Source of the DNA: Nevskia soli DSM 19509
GTDB taxonomy: Bacteria > Pseudomonadota > Gammaproteobacteria > Nevskiales > Nevskiaceae
Assembly (NCBI RefSeq): GCF_000711955.1
Contig: NZ_JONR01000011.1
Coordinates: 121,751 to 185,750 of the forward strand
Length of the DNA: 64,000 nucleotides
Direction: 5' to 3'
Shown: positions 17,532-26,554 of the stretch, piece by piece
Numbering within the stretch: the first letter of the stretch is position 1
Layout: every line of letters begins with the position of its first letter
Program-made: the position numbers and the translations under genes
The notes under the pieces: model-generated
Seen by the model: only the letters and a program-made list of their open reading frames with translations
Databases searched by the model: none
What the model was told of the DNA's origin: nothing

Positions 17532-17798
17532 GGATGCTGTTGGTATTCATTTTGTCGCTGCGACGGCCCCTGTTTTGGTGCAGCGCAAGGAAATAGGAGC
17601 GCAGTGTACTGACAGTACACAAGCGACGATTGACGCCGCGATGCGCCAAAACAGGAGCCGTCCCTACGGGTTGCTTCCAAAATCGTGTCGGGCTGCGTTG
17701 CTCGTCGCTCATTTAGTGGTACTAAACTTCGCTCCTCGCGCCTTGCCCGACACGATTTTGGAAGCAACGCAGCGATAAAATGAATACCAACAGCATCC
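17532..17798. repeat. Nested inverted-repeat element between kdpD and kdpE
   Basis: The outer arms, 17532-17562 and 17768-17798, are 31 nt each with one mismatch. Two hairpins lie inside. One has arms 17564-17582/17642-17660 (two mismatches) and an inner GTGTACT-GAC-AGTACAC. The other has arms 17670-17693/17745-17768, a perfect 24-bp match, with an inner TTTAGT-GGT-ACTAAA. The RNA would form a three-way cruciform. The right outer arm contains the kdpE ATG (17780) and first six codons. It looks like a mobile or MITE-like repeat, or a translation switch. Confidence 0.8.
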
Positions 17799-18481
17799 CC
17801 TCCGGTCGCATCCTCGTCGTCGACGACGAACCAGCCATCCGCCGCCTGCTGCGCAGCACCCTGGGCGTTCAGGACTACACGGTACTGGAAGCCGCCAGCG
17901 TGGCGCAGGCCCTGGAAGTGCTGGCCCGCGAAAAGGTCGATCTCATCATTCTGGATCTGGGCCTACCCGACGGCGACGGCTTCGAAGTCATCAGGAAACT
18001 GCGCCCGGACTCGCAGGTGCCGATCATCGTCCTGTCCAGCCGCGACGACGAAAGCGGCAAGGTGCAAGCCCTCGACGCCGGGGCCGACGACTACGTCACC
18101 AAGCCCTTCGGCGTGGAAGAACTGGTCGCCCGCATCCGCGCCGCCCTGCGCCACCGTGTGCAGGCGCAAGGCGGCAAACCGGTATTCCAGAGCGAAGGGC
18201 TCACCGTCGACCTCGTGCACCGGCGCATCACCCGCGACGGCAACGAAGTAAAACTCTCGCCCAAGGAATACGACATCCTGCAGCAACTCGTCATCCATGC
18301 CGGCAAGGTACTGACCCATCGCCACCTGCTGCGCGAAGTGTGGGGCTCGGAGAACGACGACGACGTCGCCTACCTGCGGGTGTACATCCGGCAGCTGCGC
18401 GGCAAACTGGAAACCGATCCGGCGCAGCCCACGTTGATCTTGACCGAGCCTGGTGTCGGATATCGGTTGCGGGTGAGTTGA
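17780..18481 (+). CDS. kdpE: Response regulator KdpE
   Basis: A 233-residue OmpR-family regulator. The receiver domain has acidic residues V-D-D-E, phospho-acceptor Asp59 (LIILDLGLPDGDG) and the conserved Lys in V-T-K-P-F-G. The winged-helix domain is at about 130-230 (LSPKEYDILQQLV, then LTHRHLLREVWG and V-Y-I-R-Q-L-R). It lies 252 bp after kdpD instead of overlapping it as is common. The start codon is inside an inverted-repeat arm and has a poor ribosome site, so translation may depend on RNA folding. Confidence 0.95.
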   Translation: MNTNSIPSGRILVVDDEPAIRRLLRSTLGVQDYTVLEAASVAQALEVLAREKVDLIILDLGLPDGDGFEVIRKLRPDSQVPIIVLSSRDDESGKVQALDAGADDYVTKPFGVEELVARIRAALRHRVQAQGGKPVFQSEGLTVDLVHRRITRDGNEVKLSPKEYDILQQLVIHAGKVLTHRHLLREVWGSENDDDVAYLRVYIRQLRGKLETDPAQPTLILTEPGVGYRLRVS

Positions 18482-18570
18482 TCCGGCCGTACTGGGAGCG
18501 GGGACGGCGCAAAAAGCTGGGCCTACAACCCCCGTCACGCCAGGCAGGCATGGGGTTTTGCAATCCGTGA

Positions 18571-18602
18571 TGAATCCAGCTTTCCGCTTCCGCGGGAATG
18601 AC
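18571..18602. repeat. GTCATTCC-type dispersed repeat, copy 2
   Basis: TGAATCCAGCTTTCCGC...GCGGGAATGACG, in the opposite orientation to copy 1. It lies between kdpE and the YqhA-type gene. Confidence 0.5.
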
Positions 18603-18689
18603 GCGGCAACCGCATGTACACCCCCCAAGATTCCAACATCTGCCACACCTCGCGTATGCTTATTCCCCCCGCCCAGAGCCCCCCGATCA

Positions 18690-19196
18690 ATGGAACGCCT
18701 CCTGGAACGCCTGGTATTAAGCAGCCGCTGGCTGCTGGTCCCCCTGTACCTGGTCCTGGCCCTGCTGTTGCTGGCCTTCTCGGTGAAGTCCGTGGTCGAG
18801 CTGCTGCACATCTTCCAGACCCTGCTCGACATCAGCGAAGCCGACCTGGTGCTGGCCGCCCTGTCCCTGATCGACCTGGTACTGATCGGCAACCTGATCG
18901 TCATGGTGGCGCTGTCCGGCTACGAAACCTTCATCTCGCGCATCGACAAGGTGCCGGAGATGGAAAAGCCCGGCTGGCTCGGCAAGTACGACCCCGGCAC
19001 CATCAAGCTGAAAGTAGCCGCCTCGCTGGTGGCGATCTCCGCCATCCACCTGCTCAAGAACTACCTGGGCCACGATGCCCTCGACGTGACGCGCATGCTG
19101 ACCCTGACGGCGGTGCACCTGGCCTTCGTGGTCTCGGCGCTGATCCTGGCCTTCGTCGACAAGATCGCCTTCTCCGAGCACCGCGGCTCGCATTAA
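18690..19196 (+). CDS. UPF0114/YqhA-family inner-membrane protein
   Basis: A 168-residue protein with four membrane helices at about 14-36, 50-75, 108-125 and 136-158. The pattern F.S.....RW.L.P.YL.L.L.L, then YE.FIS.ID, W.....G..KLK.A and HL......, is that of the UPF0114 (YqhA) family, which has no established function. The start is ATG 18690, next to the conserved M-E-R-L-L-E-R-L. It converges with the 19200-19508 gene only 3 bp away. Confidence 0.85.
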   Translation: MERLLERLVLSSRWLLVPLYLVLALLLLAFSVKSVVELLHIFQTLLDISEADLVLAALSLIDLVLIGNLIVMVALSGYETFISRIDKVPEMEKPGWLGKYDPGTIKLKVAASLVAISAIHLLKNYLGHDALDVTRMLTLTAVHLAFVVSALILAFVDKIAFSEHRGSH

Positions 19197-19199
19197 GCA

Positions 19200-19508
19200 C
19201 TACAAACCGAACGCCTCCAGGCGCAGATCGTCGAATCGGAGGTCCGGGCTTTCCAGGTCCTGCAGGAACGGGTTTTCGCCGGCGTAGCGCTCGTCCAGCG
19301 CACCGCTGCGCGCATAGACCCAGCACAGCTTGAGCATCTGACGACTCAACTGCGCATGCAACTCATCCATCAACTCGGCGCCAGCATCGGCCGGGTCGAG
19401 TAAATCGGATAGCCGCGTCCAGGCTTCGTATTCCTGGCGCAGCAGGTGCTGCTTGAGTTGCGCCAGCTGCAGCGTCGCCGCTGCCTGTGCCTGTCTCGCT
19501 TCGTACAT
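19200..19508 (-). CDS. Hypothetical helical protein
   Basis: A 102-residue, Leu/Ala/Gln/Asp-rich soluble protein without signal or membrane segment. Long amphipathic helices are likely (ATLQLAQLKQHLLRQEYEAW). No family recognised. It follows the S53 peptidase gene on the same strand, but a terminator separates the two. Confidence 0.5.
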   Translation of the reverse strand: MYEARQAQAAATLQLAQLKQHLLRQEYEAWTRLSDLLDPADAGAELMDELHAQLSRQMLKLCWVYARSGALDERYAGENPFLQDLESPDLRFDDLRLEAFGL

Positions 19509-19642
19509 GATGGCGTCGCCTCGATTGACGGTTCAGTTGATCGGCAGAAAGTCACGGCTCCATTTCAGGCGCTGCCCCCGCTGCATCCAGTCCGTCCGTT
19601 CGGCATCGTTCGATGACATCCCCGCACCTCCCCCGGCAGCAA

Positions 19643-19680
19643 CAAAAAGGCCGCCCCGACGCTATCGAACCGGGGCGGCC
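19643..19680 (-). terminator. Intrinsic terminator after the S53 peptidase gene
   Basis: A perfect 10-bp stem, GGCCGCCCCG (19649-19658) with CGGGGCGGCC (19671-19680). On the minus strand T5 follows immediately (A5 on plus at 19644-19648). Confidence 0.85.
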
Positions 19681-19716
19681 TGAATCAGTGCTGCATGCTT
19701 ATCGTTGTTATGGAAC

Positions 19717-22284
19717 TTACTTGGCGACCGCCTCTGCCTCCATCGATTTGCCGCTCTGTGCGCCGGAGGCGCCCACCGCGGTGACCTGGAAATAATAGGT
19801 GTGGCCGCTGACCAGGCCGCTGATGGTGGCGCTGGTGGTCTTCACACCCGAGACCTTGGGCGTGGCACCTTCACTGTCGGAGCCGGTACCGGCGTAGACG
19901 TTGTAGCTGGCGGCACCGGAAGCTGCGCTCCAGCTCACCGTGATGCTGCCGCTGGCGCTGCCGGTGGCCGCATTCACCGAAGCCGGAGCCGCCGGCGCAG
20001 CGGCCAACGTCGCCTTCGCCTCGGCGGACTTGGCACTCTCACCACCGTTGTTCACCGCCTTGACCACGAAGTAGTAGGTCGAGCCGTTCTTCAGGCCGGT
20101 AATGACCGTGCTGGTGCCGGTGATGCCGCTCGCCACCGGCACGGTGCTTTCGCCACCCGCCGTGCTGCCCTGGAATACTTCGTAGCTGCTGGCGCCGGTC
20201 GAAGCCTTCCAGCTCACCGTGGCCTGCGCATTGCCGCCCACCGCTGCCACGCTTGCCGGCGCCGCCGGAGGGACCGGCACCGTCACGCTGGCTTCGTTGG
20301 AGGCACTGCTGCTGCCCGCCGCGTTGACCGCCTTGACCGTGAAGAAGTAGGTCTTGCCGCCGGCCAGACCCTTGATCAGGGTGCTGGTGTTGGTGGTCGT
20401 GGCGATCGGAGCCGCACCTTCCGCACCGGCGGCGGTGCCGTCGTAGATGGCGTAGCGGGTGGCGCCGGCGGAACCGGTCCAGTTCAGCAGTACCTGGCCG
20501 CTGATGACGGCGGCGGTCAGGCCGGACGGAGCCTGCGCCGGGCACGACACGGCCGGCAGGGCTGCGTTGACCGCACTGATGTCGAAGCTGCCCAGGCCGG
20601 TGTCGTAGTCCCAACCCGGCGTGGCCGGATAGAGGAAGTTGTCGCCGAGGACGATGTCGTGGAAGTCCAGCGCGGCGGTGCCGTAAGGCTTGCCGAAAGT
20701 GCCGTAGAAGATCGGCGCGGCAAAGCCGTAGCAGTTGCCGTGTGCCGTCTGCATGCGCGCCCAGGTGCCGACCGACAGGGGTGAGGACAGGCTGGTGCCG
20801 CCCACGCCGGTGTCGGTACCGTTCACCACCACGTCGGCGCCGCCGATGTTGGGATCGCCCACCATGGCGATATCCGGAACCGCACGCTGGGCGGCCGTGG
20901 TGTTGACCGGCGAAATGATGCCGCTGGTCCAGCTGCCGGGAACTTCCCACAGGCTGATGCCGCCGCCGCCGGAGACCCATGACAGCTCGGAGTTGTAGCT
21001 GTAGTCGGCGTTGGTCAGCAGCGAGGTACCGCCTACGCCGACGACGTAAGGCGAGGAGGACGGGTATTCCACCGAGCCGAGCAGTACCGGTTCGCCGGCA
21101 TTGATCAGCAGCTGGCAGGAAGCACCGCCGTCGCCGGAAGAGGCAAAGAAGGTGATGCCTTCCGCAGCACCTTGCTCATACGCCAGATCCGCGATCAACA
21201 TGCCGCCGCTGAGATATTCCAGCGTTTCGCAACCGCCGAAGGACATGTTCACGGCCTTGACCCGGTTCTCCGAGACGATCTTCTCGTAGGCCGGGATCAG
21301 GTCCGGATCGCCCAGCGAACCGGCGTTGTAGAAAATGATCTTCTGCAGATTGCCGGCAATGCCGGAAGAAGACTGGCTGTCCAGATCCCATTCGTCGAGG
21401 CCGGCGACGTCGCTGGTCTGCAGGCCGGTGGGAACGATTTCATAAGGCACCTGCGGCAGATGGAACTTCGCCTCGTAGGCGCGCAGGTCTTTCGGCACCT
21501 GCGAAATGTCGCCTTCGGTGACGATACCGATCGCGGTGCCCCAGCCCGTCGGGGTGCTGCCCGCATCGTAGGCGGCCTGGTATTGCGGACCGGAATACGG
21601 CGCAGTGGTCAGCGGGTCCTGCGGCACACCGGCATTGGGACGGGTGGCGCTGATGCCGCGGGTGAGCGCCTTGATCTCGGCCGGGCTGCGATCGGCATGC
21701 TTCAGCTGCGTCTCCATCACCCCCATGTTCTGCAGGCCGACCACCGCCGAGACGATGCCGCCCAGCGCCGCCGGCACCTGCGCCGGAGTGCGGTTGGCAA
21801 ACACGCTGCGGCCATTGGCGACAAACGAGACCAGCTCGGTATTGAACGCGCGCTGCACATCGGCGGCGCTGGCATAGGCGCTGACGCTGAGGCGATTGGC
21901 GGAAAGCTCGATATTGCTGAAGCCGGCACCGCGCAGGTAATTCACTACCGCGCCGGCCTGGTCGGCCGTCGGGGAGTAGGTGGCGAGGAACTCCTCGGGA
22001 CTCAGCGTGTGCCCGAACTGCGGGCTGCCGGCCTTGCCGATCTGCGCCACCAGCATATCGAGCTGCGCCTTGTTGCGAGCATTCAGCCCCAGCACGACGT
22101 GCAAGCGCTGCGTCGGCGCAATGGCGGTAGTGCCGACGATATTCTTCAGCGGCATCGCCTGAGTGGCGGTGTTGGCCCAGGTGGAGGCGTGAACCTCCGC
22201 CGAGGCAAGCAAGGCGCCTATGCTGCAGGCAACGGACAGGGCCGTGGCGACAGCGGCACGGCGTACTTCAAGTTGACGTGACAT
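19717..22284 (-). CDS. Secreted S53 (sedolisin) peptidase with three FN3 domains
   Basis: An 855-residue exported pro-peptidase. Order: signal peptide (to about 33), pro-kumamolisin activation domain (about 55-200), S53 catalytic domain (about 225-590) and three fibronectin type III domains (about 595-850). The catalytic Glu and Asp are seen four residues apart in DEWDLDSQ, the oxyanion region is in NMSFGGCE, and the nucleophile Ser is in GGTSLSSP. The Ca-site end is G-W-D-Y-D-T-G-L-G. It should be an acid-active secreted endopeptidase whose FN3 tail binds substrate or surface. ATG 22284 has AGGGGAATTC upstream. Confidence 0.93.
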   Translation of the reverse strand: MSRQLEVRRAAVATALSVACSIGALLASAEVHASTWANTATQAMPLKNIVGTTAIAPTQRLHVVLGLNARNKAQLDMLVAQIGKAGSPQFGHTLSPEEFLATYSPTADQAGAVVNYLRGAGFSNIELSANRLSVSAYASAADVQRAFNTELVSFVANGRSVFANRTPAQVPAALGGIVSAVVGLQNMGVMETQLKHADRSPAEIKALTRGISATRPNAGVPQDPLTTAPYSGPQYQAAYDAGSTPTGWGTAIGIVTEGDISQVPKDLRAYEAKFHLPQVPYEIVPTGLQTSDVAGLDEWDLDSQSSSGIAGNLQKIIFYNAGSLGDPDLIPAYEKIVSENRVKAVNMSFGGCETLEYLSGGMLIADLAYEQGAAEGITFFASSGDGGASCQLLINAGEPVLLGSVEYPSSSPYVVGVGGTSLLTNADYSYNSELSWVSGGGGISLWEVPGSWTSGIISPVNTTAAQRAVPDIAMVGDPNIGGADVVVNGTDTGVGGTSLSSPLSVGTWARMQTAHGNCYGFAAPIFYGTFGKPYGTAALDFHDIVLGDNFLYPATPGWDYDTGLGSFDISAVNAALPAVSCPAQAPSGLTAAVISGQVLLNWTGSAGATRYAIYDGTAAGAEGAAPIATTTNTSTLIKGLAGGKTYFFTVKAVNAAGSSSASNEASVTVPVPPAAPASVAAVGGNAQATVSWKASTGASSYEVFQGSTAGGESTVPVASGITGTSTVITGLKNGSTYYFVVKAVNNGGESAKSAEAKATLAAAPAAPASVNAATGSASGSITVSWSAASGAASYNVYAGTGSDSEGATPKVSGVKTTSATISGLVSGHTYYFQVTAVGASGAQSGKSMEAEAVAK

Positions 22285-22745
22285 GAATTCCCCTGGATTG
22301 GTTGAAGTGCATTGCGCCGCTTGGCACAGCAGTCGGCCAGCATCACTTCTCCCCTGGAAGCAGGATTGAACGAATGTCAGGCCTTGGACTGCCGCGCCAA
22401 GGCGGCCAGCGAACTCCGGTAACCCGATCCTGTCCAGCCGGCGGGTAAAAGTCGCCACGGAATGGAAACGAAATGGTAACGGCCGACATCTATCTGAATC
22501 CCCTGGAGAAAGAGGACTGCATGGACACGGCGAAGGAATGGATGGGCGCTGCCGGGACGTCGGATTCAGCCCATCCAGGCTGTAATCGCAACCAGGCAGG
22601 CATGCCGGCCGGGCGTCAGCGGGGACTGGCGATCAGGGGAACTTGTCGAAACGCGACAGTTGAATACCCGGCAGCCGAAGCAGGCGGTGCGAGATATCGA
22701 GCCGGCAAGGTGCAGTCCGGCTGGCGCCGGACCGAAGCCGGCAAC
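22285..22745. other. Intergenic region without a convincing gene
   Basis: It lies between the S53 gene and the next small exported-protein gene, both on the minus strand. Readable frames here have irregular composition and no ribosome site or domain. The S53 promoter should be within the first 200 bp after 22284. No consensus boxes stand out. Confidence 0.4.
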
Positions 22746-23123
22746 TTATGACCCGGTGGCTACGGGGAGCACTATCGGGAGGACGTTCGGCGGAACCCTG
22801 ATGGGCCTGATGCTGTTGGTCGTGGTCCCGCTGCGGACTGCGGATTGCTTGCGCTGATTGTCGGCGAGGCCGTCGAGCCCGGGCAGCGCGGCGGAGCTCT
22901 GTAGGTTCATGTTGCCCACCGCAGCGGCCGAAGGCAGGCCGGCATCGCTGGGAACGACGACTGGCAGCGAATTCACGGCCGTAGGCGCTGCGGCAAACGA
23001 GGAGGTGCCGACGCCCGGCTGAGTCAGCCCGGCCAAGGGGCCAGCAGCTGCCGCAGCGCCGGACAACAGGACCAAGGGCACAAATACGGCCCGGCGAAAA
23101 TAGACTGCTGCCCTGCTGCTCAT
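22746..23123 (-). CDS. Small exported protein, unknown
   Basis: A 125-residue protein with a clear signal peptide (basic start M-S-S-R-A-A-V-Y-F-R-R, hydrophobic core, A-A-A-A-A-G cleavage at about 27). The mature part is Ala/Pro/Val/Ser/Asn-rich without Cys or recognisable fold. GGAG stands six bases before ATG 23123. A GTG at 23135 is less likely. It precedes the S53 peptidase on the same strand, but a 461-bp gap argues against one operon. Confidence 0.55.
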   Translation of the reverse strand: MSSRAAVYFRRAVFVPLVLLSGAAAAAGPLAGLTQPGVGTSSFAAAPTAVNSLPVVVPSDAGLPSAAAVGNMNLQSSAALPGLDGLADNQRKQSAVRSGTTTNSIRPIRVPPNVLPIVLPVATGS

Positions 23124-23221
23124 ACACTGCTCCACCGCACTTTCGACCTGAACTCTGACTTTTTCATATTAGTCCATCCGCTGAACCGATCCAAGCTGCC
23201 GCCGGCAACGCCGAAAAACAT

Positions 23222-26026
23222 TTACCGTCCACCGGCTACTCCGACATGGGCAAGCAGGGCCGCGCCCTGGTCGTGCAGTTCCTGACGATCGTCGTCGTGC
23301 GAGGTGCTGATCGCGGCCAGCGCCTCGCCGAGTTGCCGCCGATGAAGATCGCCGGGGTTTTCTGCGTAAGCAAGCTCGGCCTCGAGCAGAGCGAGGCGCA
23401 CCGGCCAGTCGTTGTCCGGTTCCACCGACTCAAGCGTGCCCGCAGCAAGTCCATGCGCCGCCGTGCGCGCCTCTGCGGTATGCCCCAGGGCGAGATCGGT
23501 GTTGGCCAGCATATAAGCGATGACTTGCGTCATTGGCGTCGCCGCACCGAGCTTGGTCTGCGCTTGCAGCAAGGCATCATGCAGCGTCGTCCGGGCCTGG
23601 TCGTAGCGCCCGGCACGTTCCAGGACGTAGCCGAGGTTGAACGCCTCGGCCAGTGTGTGTTGATGCCGAACGCCGTGGAGCTGCAGGGTAAGCTGGTAGG
23701 CCTGTCCGAAGATCTCCACCGACCGCGTCCAATCCTTGCGGTTCATGGCCCAGGAGCCGAGCTCGTCCAGTGCCCGCTCCCGGTAGATATTGTCCGGCCC
23801 CAGCACCTGATCCAGCTTTGGCAGCACCTCTTCAATCAGGGTCTCGCCTGCGGGATCGGGCGGCGACTCGGTATCCATCGCCTCGGCCAGTTCCAGCTTG
23901 TCGATGAGCACCTGGGTATGGGTGGGACCCAGCGCGGACTGGTCCGCGGCAAGCCGCTCCCGCATGACCGCTACCGCCTTGGGTGCGTCGCCGGTCTGCT
24001 CCAGGGTGAAGGCGTAGTCCTTGCGCAAGGAGGCCAGCAATTCCAGGCTTTCCTGCGGCAATTCGGTGGCACCTTGCGACTGCCCGGCTGCAACCAGGGC
24101 CTGTTCATCGAACTTGCGCGCGGCCGGGTAATCACCCGACTGGATGGCCAGCTTGCCGCGCACGTAGTACAGCAGCTTGCGGACCTCCGCCGAATTGTAA
24201 GGGGCGCCGCTCAAAGCCGATTCGATCTGTCCCAGTCGTTCAGTCGCCGGTTTGACCTGGCCGTCATCGACCATGCTCATCACATGCAATATGTCCGCCG
24301 CAATCGCTTCCCCCGCGAGAGAACTGCCCATGCTCCGGAACAGATCCGCCGCTTTCCCATATTGATCCGCCGCATCGGCATAGGCGCCGATGTGGCCGTA
24401 GGCGCGTGCCGCTGTCATGTGCACGACAGCCGCTACCTGGGGTTGATCGGCCAGGCGCTTGTCGATGTCTGCAGTGGACTTGCGCACGGCCTCCATCACC
24501 GTCACGTCCTTCTTGCCCGTCAGCACCGGATCGGCAGCGGACAGCAGGTCGCTCACCAGGAAGCCGTTGATCGCCTCGGCGCGCCGCCGCTCCTCGTCGG
24601 CCGTACGGCTGGCGCTCTGCGCAGCGTGCTCGGCGGTGAGCGCCCGGTGCAGATAAATCGAACCGATGACCACGCCGATCACGACGGAGATGGCCAGACC
24701 TAAAGCCCAGGGCCGCCGTGCGCGCGTCAGATCCAGTTCGCGCCGCTGCCGCGCCGCCGCCTCGGCCGCCTTCAGTTCTGTCGCTGCCTGTACCCGTCTC
24801 TGTTCGAGATTTTCCAGGCATGCAGCCAGTTCGAGCGCCGTCTGCATGCGCCGGGCCGGGTCGCCATGCGTCGCCGCGGCGATGTCGGCTCGCAGCAGCG
24901 GATCGTCGATATCGTGCTCCCAGCCCGTCGCCAGAGGCTTGCGCAAATCGCCGGCCAGCATCTGGTAGAGCAGGATGCCCAGCGCGTAAACATCCGCCGT
25001 CGGCATCGGCAAGTGTCCAGCGAGCACCTCGGGCGGCATATACAGCAAGGTGCCGGAATTCCGGTCTCCGACCGCCGGCAGGGTCATGCCGAGGCGCGTC
25101 ATGCTCAACGCCTCGAGTTGCTGCGGATCCAGCATGCGGCCGCAGCCGAAATCGGCCAGGCGCACCTGCCAGCCACCCGCCTCCGCCGGCTCGATCAGGA
25201 GATTGGCCGGCTTCAGATCCTTGTGCATCACGCCGACACTGTGCGCCGCAGCCACCGCCCGGATCGCCTGCAGCATCAGGCCGATGCGCTCCTGCCGTGT
25301 CAGCTTCGCCAGGTTATCTTCGGCCTGCGCCCATTCAAGCCAGTTGCAGCCGCCGTACTCGCATTCGAGGAAATAGGGCGGCTCCTCGAAATTCCACTCA
25401 TACAGCTTGATGATGCCCGGATTGGAGCCGAGCAACTCCATCAGCACCCGCGACAGCGTAGCCTCCCGCTTGAGCGCAGCCAGGCGGTGACCGCTGGAGG
25501 CGAATTTGAATACGCGGGGTACGTGAGTCTTTTCGTGGCTCGCCAGCCAGACGTCGGATCCATCTGCACTGGCCAGCAAGCGCTCCAGCCGCCATTGCGG
25601 ACGGCCCGGCACCGCATCCCCGGGCCGCAGCCGCAGCTTGGGCAAGTCGCTGGACGCAACCGCCTTGCGCGTAGCCGGCGCCATGAAGCGATAGCCGATG
25701 CGGTGCACCGTGACGATCACCTTCTGATCGGTATCGCCGATGGCGCGGCGCAGCTTGCTGACTGCGTTGGTGAGCGCCTTCTCCACCACGATCACGCCTG
25801 GCCACAGGAATCCAAGCAACTCTTCCTTGGTGACCACCTCACCCGCGTGGCGCAGCAGCAAGCCCAGCATTTCCAGCGGCTTGGGCTCGATCTCCGCTAC
25901 CGCATCGCCCACCCGAAGTTCCCAGCGTCCCTCGTCGAAAAGGACGTCGCCGAAGCGCCAGGTGTATTCGGTGTCGGCAGCCGCTTCCTGCTGTGCAGGT
26001 GCAGCCGCCAGTTCACGTAGCCCCAT
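23222..26026 (-). CDS. Winged-helix / Ser-Thr protein kinase / TPR fusion
   Basis: A 934-residue membrane protein. Residues 21-118 form an OmpR-type winged helix, with no receiver domain. Residues about 145-405 form a protein kinase with Lys174, Glu188, HKDLKPAN (268-275) and DFG (292-294), so it looks catalytically complete. A membrane helix lies at 440-459. The rest (about 480-930) is TPR-rich, with motifs such as AYGHIGAYADAADQYGKAADLF. The N-terminal half is cytoplasmic and the TPRs should be periplasmic. It resembles CadC-like membrane regulators with an inserted kinase. An inverted repeat GGCCTGGGG/CCCCTAAGGCC at 26111-26142 lies upstream. Confidence 0.88.
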   Translation of the reverse strand: MGLRELAAAPAQQEAAADTEYTWRFGDVLFDEGRWELRVGDAVAEIEPKPLEMLGLLLRHAGEVVTKEELLGFLWPGVIVVEKALTNAVSKLRRAIGDTDQKVIVTVHRIGYRFMAPATRKAVASSDLPKLRLRPGDAVPGRPQWRLERLLASADGSDVWLASHEKTHVPRVFKFASSGHRLAALKREATLSRVLMELLGSNPGIIKLYEWNFEEPPYFLECEYGGCNWLEWAQAEDNLAKLTRQERIGLMLQAIRAVAAAHSVGVMHKDLKPANLLIEPAEAGGWQVRLADFGCGRMLDPQQLEALSMTRLGMTLPAVGDRNSGTLLYMPPEVLAGHLPMPTADVYALGILLYQMLAGDLRKPLATGWEHDIDDPLLRADIAAATHGDPARRMQTALELAACLENLEQRRVQAATELKAAEAAARQRRELDLTRARRPWALGLAISVVIGVVIGSIYLHRALTAEHAAQSASRTADEERRRAEAINGFLVSDLLSAADPVLTGKKDVTVMEAVRKSTADIDKRLADQPQVAAVVHMTAARAYGHIGAYADAADQYGKAADLFRSMGSSLAGEAIAADILHVMSMVDDGQVKPATERLGQIESALSGAPYNSAEVRKLLYYVRGKLAIQSGDYPAARKFDEQALVAAGQSQGATELPQESLELLASLRKDYAFTLEQTGDAPKAVAVMRERLAADQSALGPTHTQVLIDKLELAEAMDTESPPDPAGETLIEEVLPKLDQVLGPDNIYRERALDELGSWAMNRKDWTRSVEIFGQAYQLTLQLHGVRHQHTLAEAFNLGYVLERAGRYDQARTTLHDALLQAQTKLGAATPMTQVIAYMLANTDLALGHTAEARTAAHGLAAGTLESVEPDNDWPVRLALLEAELAYAENPGDLHRRQLGEALAAISTSHDDDRQELHDQGAALLAHVGVAGGR

Positions 26027-26165
26027 TAACCGTTCCGTTCAGACTCTTGGTCCATGCCTTTCCGGCTGCTTCAGACTTGCATCCCCATGGCTAGAGTAGC
26101 GGCTTCCCTTGGCCTGGGGTATGGGAGAAATCCCCTAAGGCCTGTTTACATTGGGGTTTAAAGCC

Positions 26166-26336
26166 CTACATCGGCTCACTGAAGGTTCTGGTGACGGCAG
26201 CACCTCGCCATTTGGGCGGCGGCCAGCAGTCCGGCCACTTCGCCGGGCGTTCAAGCGAACGTGCAAGCGTCGATTTCCCCGAGCCGGCATTGCCGGTCAC
26301 CAGAATCCGTCGCAGCTTTGAATTCGGGATTTCCAT
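26166..26336 (-). pseudogene. Truncated P-loop NTPase fragment
   Basis: From ATG 26336 the reading gives a 56-residue product. It begins with a typical kinase N-terminus, RRILVTGNAGSGKSTLARSL, containing Walker A GNAGSGKST. It then loses resemblance (PAKWPDCWPPPKWRG) and stops. Homologous small kinases or topology-modulation ATPases are about 170-200 residues, so this looks like the 5' remnant of a decayed gene. It lies in the gap between the kinase fusion and ilvB. Confidence 0.5.
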
Positions 26337-26414
26337 CGCCGCAACATTTGCACGAGGAGGCCAGGCGTCGCCATGACCAGGCCATGCCTCCGGCCTTGCG
26401 ATCCGCAACCGCTC

Positions 26415-26444
26415 TTGATTCTGGCCCGTTACCGCGATTACACT
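26415..26444 (+). promoter_or_regulatory. Candidate promoter of the ilv leader
   Basis: TTGATT (26415-26420), an 18-bp spacer and TACACT (26439-26444), 27 bp before the leader peptide ATG. Confidence 0.4.
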
Positions 26445-26470
26445 GCCGCCGCAATTTCAAATTTTCAGCC

Positions 26471-26533
26471 ATGACCCAATTCAAGCAGCTCGTCCTCGTT
26501 GTCGTAGTGCTCGTCGTTAGCGACGCGCCGTAG
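26471..26533 (+). CDS. Valine/leucine-rich leader peptide of the acetolactate synthase gene
   Basis: A 20-codon frame, ATG 26471 to TAG 26531-26533. Its middle has seven Val and three Leu codons within ten residues (L-V-L-V-V-V-V-L-V-V). It ends S-D-A-P, much like the E. coli IvbL leader, which ends in a Val run and N-A-P. A terminator hairpin follows 22 bp later and the acetolactate synthase gene after that. Ribosome stalling at Val/Leu codons when charged tRNA is scarce should favour antitermination. Confidence 0.8.
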   Translation: MTQFKQLVLVVVVLVVSDAP

Positions 26534-26554
26534 GGGACGCTGTACTCACAAAAA

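Noticed and set aside
22473..22751. A 92-codon plus-strand frame between the S53 gene and the small exported protein
   Set aside because: No signal, no domain, irregular composition, and it runs into the opposite gene's end.
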